Below, in pieces: positions 23,613 to 27,135 of a stretch of 27,135 nucleotides of DNA; position 1 is the stretch's first letter; each line of letters begins with the position of its first letter. Source of the stretch: Bacillota bacterium (GTDB lineage: Bacteria > Bacillota > Clostridia > Peptostreptococcales > Anaerovoracaceae). The stretch is from assembly GCA_029219125.1 (NCBI GenBank), contig JAQXSU010000077.1, forward strand, positions 1 to 27,135. The letters run 5' to 3'. The notes beneath the pieces are model-generated. The model worked only from the letters and a program-made list of their open reading frames with translations. It was not told the DNA's origin and did not search any database. The translations under genes were made by a program, and so were the position numbers.

Positions 23613-25463
23613 GTGAACAGACTTTTTATCAAATCAGAAGATGCGATTCAGAAGACGGTGGAAGGCCTGAATAAGGACCTGGAACGCCGTATCATCGCAA
23701 GTCCGCCGGGACAGTGTCCGGTGGATCTGACTGCATCTTTTCTGAGGCTGTGTCATTCTCAGAGCTGCGGCAAGTGTGCACCATGCCGGGTAGGACTGGG
23801 CCAGCTGCAGATCATTATTGACGGGATCCTGAACATGGATTCCGAATCCTCGATGGAGGATCTGACACTGCTGGAAAAGACAGCAGAAGCAATCAGTGCA
23901 ACGGCTGACTGCGCCATCGGCGCGGAAGCTGCACAGATGGTGCTGCGGGGAATCCGCGGCTACCGTGAGGACTTCGAGTCCCATATCAAAAATCATTGCT
24001 GTACCGACAGCCTTAACGACAGGACAGAACCGGTACCTTGTGTGGCCATGTGTCCGGCCGGCGTGGATGTTCCGGGTTATGTGGCACTGGTGAGAGCCGG
24101 ACGGTATGACGATGCGGTGAAACTCATTCGAAAGGATAATCCGTTCCCGACGGTCTGCGCACTCATCTGCGAGCATCCGTGCGAGCTGCGCTGCAGAAGA
24201 ACTCTGATCGATGCGCCGATTAATATTCGCGGCCTGAAGCGGTTTGCAGTAGACCACTGCGGAGATGTGCCGGTACCGAAAAAAATGGATAAAACAGGAA
24301 AGAAGATTGCAGTCATCGGCGGAGGCCCGAGCGGACTGTCAGCAGCATATTTCCTTTCCATTATGGGTCACGATGTAACCATTTTTGAAAAACGTGACAA
24401 GCTGGGCGGCATGCTCCGCTATGGTATTCCAAGCTATCGTCTGCCAAGAGAGCGGCTCCAGTGGGATATTGACGCAATTCTGTCGACAGGTATTGAGGTG
24501 AAGAGAAATTACGATGTCTCCACCCCTGAGGCCATTGCGGAGATCCGTGATAACTATGATGCTACATATATTTCCATTGGATCGCATAATGCCAAGGATA
24601 TCGGTATACCGGGGGAATATGCCAAGGGCGTGATTCCTGCAGTTGAAATGCTCCGGGGAATTGGTGATGATGCCATGCCTGATTTCAATGGAAAAGCGGT
24701 TATCGTCATCGGAGGAGGAAATGTGGCCATGGACGTGGCACGTACAGCCAAACGTCTCGGAGCCAGCGATGTGAGCATCGTTTACAGAAGAAGAAGAATC
24801 GACATGACGGCACTTCCTGATGAAGTGGATGGGGCAGTGGCAGAAGGCTGCAATCTGCTGCAGCTTATGGCACCGTCATGGATTGAAACAAATAAAAAAG
24901 GTGAAGTACAGGCACTCTGGGTGAAACCGCAGATCGCAGGAAAGGCAGACCGGTCCGGACGTCCGAAACCGGTGGATGCATCCAGTGAAGAACAGAAACT
25001 GAGGTGTGATATCATTATTTCTGCCATCGGACAGGCCACGGATATTCAGTTCTTCGAGGAATACGGAATTCCTGTATTCCGCGGGAATATTCAGGCAGGA
25101 AGAAGCAGTGTGGTAGACAATGTAAAGGGCACTTATGCCGGCGGGGACTGCGTGACCGGTCCGTCCACCGTCATTAAGGCCATCGGTGCAGGCAAGGTTG
25201 CGGCTGCCAACATTGATGAATATCTGGGTTTCCACCATGTAATCGATACCGATGTGGAAATTCCGCTTCCGGATCCTTCCGACAATCTGCCTTGCGGCCG
25301 TGCTGAATTAAAAGAGCGCTACGCAAAGCACAGAGAAAACGACTTTGAAGAAGTAGAACAGGGCATGACACTGGAGGAGGCACTTCAGGAAGCTTCCCGC
25401 TGCCTCCGCTGTGATTATCATGGCTTCGGCTCATTCAGAGGAGGGAGGAATACAGAATGGTAA
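23613..25463 (+). CDS. NuoF-type [4Fe-4S] domain fused to GltD-like NAD(P)H flavoprotein (hydrogenase partner)
   Basis: This 616-residue fusion begins with the C-terminal iron-sulfur domain of NuoF: C52-G-K-C55-A-P-C58-R with C100 further on. The NuoF FMN/NADH-binding domain is absent. From about 140 it is a GltD/NfnB-type protein. It has cysteine motifs C-V-A-M-C-P-A-G and C-A-L-I-C-E-H-P-C-E-L-R-C for two [4Fe-4S] clusters, an FAD site V-I-G236-G-G-P-S-G, a pyridine nucleotide site V-I-G367-G-G-N-V-A, then Y-R-R-R-R-I-D-M. In relatives that arginine run favours NADPH. The frame opens at TTG 23592, but AAGGAGG just before GTG 23613 decides the start. It overlaps the hydrogenase gene by 7 nt, so it probably passes electrons between NAD(P)H and hydrogenase. 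Glutamate synthase function is unlikely without a large subunit. Confidence 0.88.
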   Translation: MNRLFIKSEDAIQKTVEGLNKDLERRIIASPPGQCPVDLTASFLRLCHSQSCGKCAPCRVGLGQLQIIIDGILNMDSESSMEDLTLLEKTAEAISATADCAIGAEAAQMVLRGIRGYREDFESHIKNHCCTDSLNDRTEPVPCVAMCPAGVDVPGYVALVRAGRYDDAVKLIRKDNPFPTVCALICEHPCELRCRRTLIDAPINIRGLKRFAVDHCGDVPVPKKMDKTGKKIAVIGGGPSGLSAAYFLSIMGHDVTIFEKRDKLGGMLRYGIPSYRLPRERLQWDIDAILSTGIEVKRNYDVSTPEAIAEIRDNYDATYISIGSHNAKDIGIPGEYAKGVIPAVEMLRGIGDDAMPDFNGKAVIVIGGGNVAMDVARTAKRLGASDVSIVYRRRRIDMTALPDEVDGAVAEGCNLLQLMAPSWIETNKKGEVQALWVKPQIAGKADRSGRPKPVDASSEEQKLRCDIIISAIGQATDIQFFEEYGIPVFRGNIQAGRSSVVDNVKGTYAGGDCVTGPSTVIKAIGAGKVAAANIDEYLGFHHVIDTDVEIPLPDPSDNLPCGRAELKERYAKHRENDFEEVEQGMTLEEALQEASRCLRCDYHGFGSFRGGRNTEW

Positions 25464-27135
25464 ACCTGAAAATAAACGGGCAGAAAATCAGTGTAGCAGA
25501 AGGTACCACCATTATGGAAGCAGCCCGTCAGGTGGGTGTGGAAATTCCTCATCTCTGCTATCTGAAGGAAATCAATGAAATCGGTGCCTGCCGCGTCTGT
25601 ATCGTGGAACTGGCAGGGCATAATAAAATGGTAACTGCATGCAATACTGTCTGTCAGGAGGGAATGGAGGTACTCACCAACAGCCCGCGTGTCAGAAGAA
25701 ACCGTAAGATCAATGTGGAGCTGATTCTTTCCGATCATCAGTCCAATTGTACCAGCTGCATCCGCAGTGGAAACTGCACGCTGCAGGATATTGCAAATAA
25801 TCTGGGTGTATTCAGCAGCGAATATGAGAATATTGCCGATGTGTTTCGCTGGGACAATAAACTTCCGCTCATTAAAGATGCAACCAAATGCGTGAAGTGC
25901 ATGCGTTGCATTCAGATCTGTGATAAGGTGCAGACCATGAATGTCTGGGATCTGCGCAGTTCCGGATACAGAACGGTTGTAGGAACAACGAAAAACATAG
26001 AGTTCAATGAATCTGACTGTACGCTTTGCGGACAGTGTATTACCCATTGCCCGGTTGGTGCACTGACAGAAAGAGATGACAGAGGCATCCTGAATGATGC
26101 ACTGGCAAATCCGGATGTGGTCACAGTGGCACAGATTGCACCGGCCGTTCGTACTGCATGGGGACAAGATATCGGCTTGAACGATGTACAGGCTACCACC
26201 GGAAAACTGGTTCATGCGCTGAAGATGATTGGCGTCGACTATGTATTTGATACCAATTACAGTGCAGACCTTACCATCATGGAAGAGGGAAGTGAATTCC
26301 TGGAACGTCTGTCCCACCGTGAAGATTACCAGTGGCCGATGTTTACTTCCTGCTGTCCTGGCTGGCTGCGGTTTGTCAAGACCCAGTACCCGGAACTGAT
26401 ACCGAATCTGTCTACAGCCAAGTCACCGCAGCAGATGTTTGGTGCCATGGCCAAGACATATATTGCAGATAATCTGGGCCTGGATCCGAAGAAAGTATTC
26501 TCCATTTCTATCATGCCTTGCGTCAGCAAAAAGTATGAACGTAGTGCAGAGGCTGTAAACAGCAGCGGCTGCGGCAGCGATGTGGACCTGGTTCTGACAA
26601 CAAGGGAACTGGATCGCTTTATCCGTGCAGATGCAATTGCCGCACAAAATCTCCGGGAAGCGCCATTTGATGATATTTTCGGTGAAGGTTCCGGCGCTGC
26701 CGTCATTTTCGGAACGACAGGCGGTGTTATGGAAGCAGCGCTTCGCAGTGCCTATTTCCTGGTAACAGGAGAAAACCCTCAGCCGGATGTATTTTCTGAA
26801 GTGCGCGGCATCAAAGGATGGAAAGAAGCAACGTTTGATTTGGCGGGAACGAAACTGCGTGTGGCTGTAGTCAGCGGTCTGGGAAATACCCGCAGACTGA
26901 TTGAGGCCGTAAAACGCGGAGAAGTGGAATATGACTTCGTGGAAGTTATGGCATGCCCGGGCGGCTGCGTCGGAGGCGGCGGGCAACCGTTCCGAGAAGG
27001 AATCGAAGCTGCTGAAGCACGAGGAAAGAAGCTGTATGGTCTGGATGTAAACAATCCGATTCGATTCTCTCACGAAAACACAGCAGTACAGAGAACCTAT
27101 CAGGAATTTCTGGGTGAGCCGTTATCACATAAGGC
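25457..27135 (+). CDS. [FeFe] hydrogenase, five-cluster type (3' end beyond window)
   Basis: The frame is open to the window end; about 559 codons are visible and only a short tail should be missing. Domains are: a plant-type [2Fe-2S] domain (C34, C45, C48, C62), a His-ligated [4Fe-4S] (H94, C98, C101, C107), and two ferredoxin-type clusters (C145, C148, C151, C155 and C188, C191, C194, C198). The H-cluster domain follows with T-S-C299-C300-P-G-W, M-P-C355-V-S-K and M-A-C500-P-G-G-C504-V-G-G-G. The spacing closely follows Clostridium pasteurianum CpI. Proton-path residues C299, E277, E280 and S319 also align with that enzyme. The ATG, with GGAGGGAGG upstream, overlaps the flavoprotein gene by 7 nt. 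It should catalyse reversible hydrogen production, with the flavoprotein as likely electron partner. Confidence 0.95.
   Translation, partial: MVNLKINGQKISVAEGTTIMEAARQVGVEIPHLCYLKEINEIGACRVCIVELAGHNKMVTACNTVCQEGMEVLTNSPRVRRNRKINVELILSDHQSNCTSCIRSGNCTLQDIANNLGVFSSEYENIADVFRWDNKLPLIKDATKCVKCMRCIQICDKVQTMNVWDLRSSGYRTVVGTTKNIEFNESDCTLCGQCITHCPVGALTERDDRGILNDALANPDVVTVAQIAPAVRTAWGQDIGLNDVQATTGKLVHALKMIGVDYVFDTNYSADLTIMEEGSEFLERLSHREDYQWPMFTSCCPGWLRFVKTQYPELIPNLSTAKSPQQMFGAMAKTYIADNLGLDPKKVFSISIMPCVSKKYERSAEAVNSSGCGSDVDLVLTTRELDRFIRADAIAAQNLREAPFDDIFGEGSGAAVIFGTTGGVMEAALRSAYFLVTGENPQPDVFSEVRGIKGWKEATFDLAGTKLRVAVVSGLGNTRRLIEAVKRGEVEYDFVEVMACPGGCVGGGGQPFREGIEAAEARGKKLYGLDVNNPIRFSHENTAVQRTYQEFLGEPLSHK

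Noticed and set aside
23573..23674. GTG-started 33-codon frame overlapping the start of the flavoprotein gene
   Set aside because: A weak GGGAG site precedes it, but it overlaps the flavoprotein in another frame and has no recognisable content. A leader peptide is possible but unsupported.
25418..26317. Minus-strand open frame of 299 codons opposite the hydrogenase
   Set aside because: Antisense to the cysteine-rich cluster domains; the cysteine-rich appearance is a by-product of the opposite strand.

Overview
The window looks like chromosomal DNA of an anaerobic Firmicute, most likely a Clostridia/Lachnospiraceae-type gut organism. The base composition is moderate, Shine-Dalgarno sites are strong (AGGAGG class), and there are GTG and TTG starts. 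The gene content fits too: a PrkC/PP2C pair beside rsgA and rpe, a YugP-type protease, QueH, AsnA, and an [FeFe] hydrogenase. No species is claimed. I see no rRNA, tRNA, CRISPR array, insertion sequence or prophage.

Layout. (1) 1-802: the 3' part of an NhaC-type antiporter, cut by the window edge. (2) 803-3437: a 411-bp AT-rich spacer with a good sigma-A promoter and a GGTTGGT repeat set, then a BlaR1-like M56 membrane protease, a BlaI-family repressor and a small unknown membrane protein. (3) 3444-4373, minus strand: a YhcC-type radical SAM protein. (4) 4492-15970: a long run of same-strand, closely spaced genes: queH, asnA, priA, def, fmt, a YugP-type zinc protease, rsmB, a PP2C phosphatase, prkC, rsgA and rpe. 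These couple tRNA modification, replication restart, formyl-Met initiation and deformylation, rRNA methylation, Ser/Thr phospho-signalling and ribosome maturation. The run ends at a bidirectional terminator. (5) 16078-19206, minus strand: a large bifunctional class A PBP, transcribed divergently from (6) comEC, holA and a DMT-family transporter (19442-23531). (7) 23613 to the window end: a NuoF-cluster/GltD-like flavoprotein overlapping an [FeFe] hydrogenase that runs off the 3' edge.

The most interesting locus is the last one. A GltD-type NAD(P)H flavoprotein carrying a NuoF-type [4Fe-4S] domain, but no NuoF NADH/FMN domain, is translationally coupled to a catalytically complete five-cluster [FeFe] hydrogenase. 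This matches the 'glutamate-synthase-linked' (group A2) idea, whose physiological reaction is, as far as I know, poorly established. Second is the M56/BlaI cluster, whose sensor lacks a penicillin-binding domain and whose promoter carries a repeat unlike the known BlaI operator. The rest is mostly ordinary housekeeping DNA.
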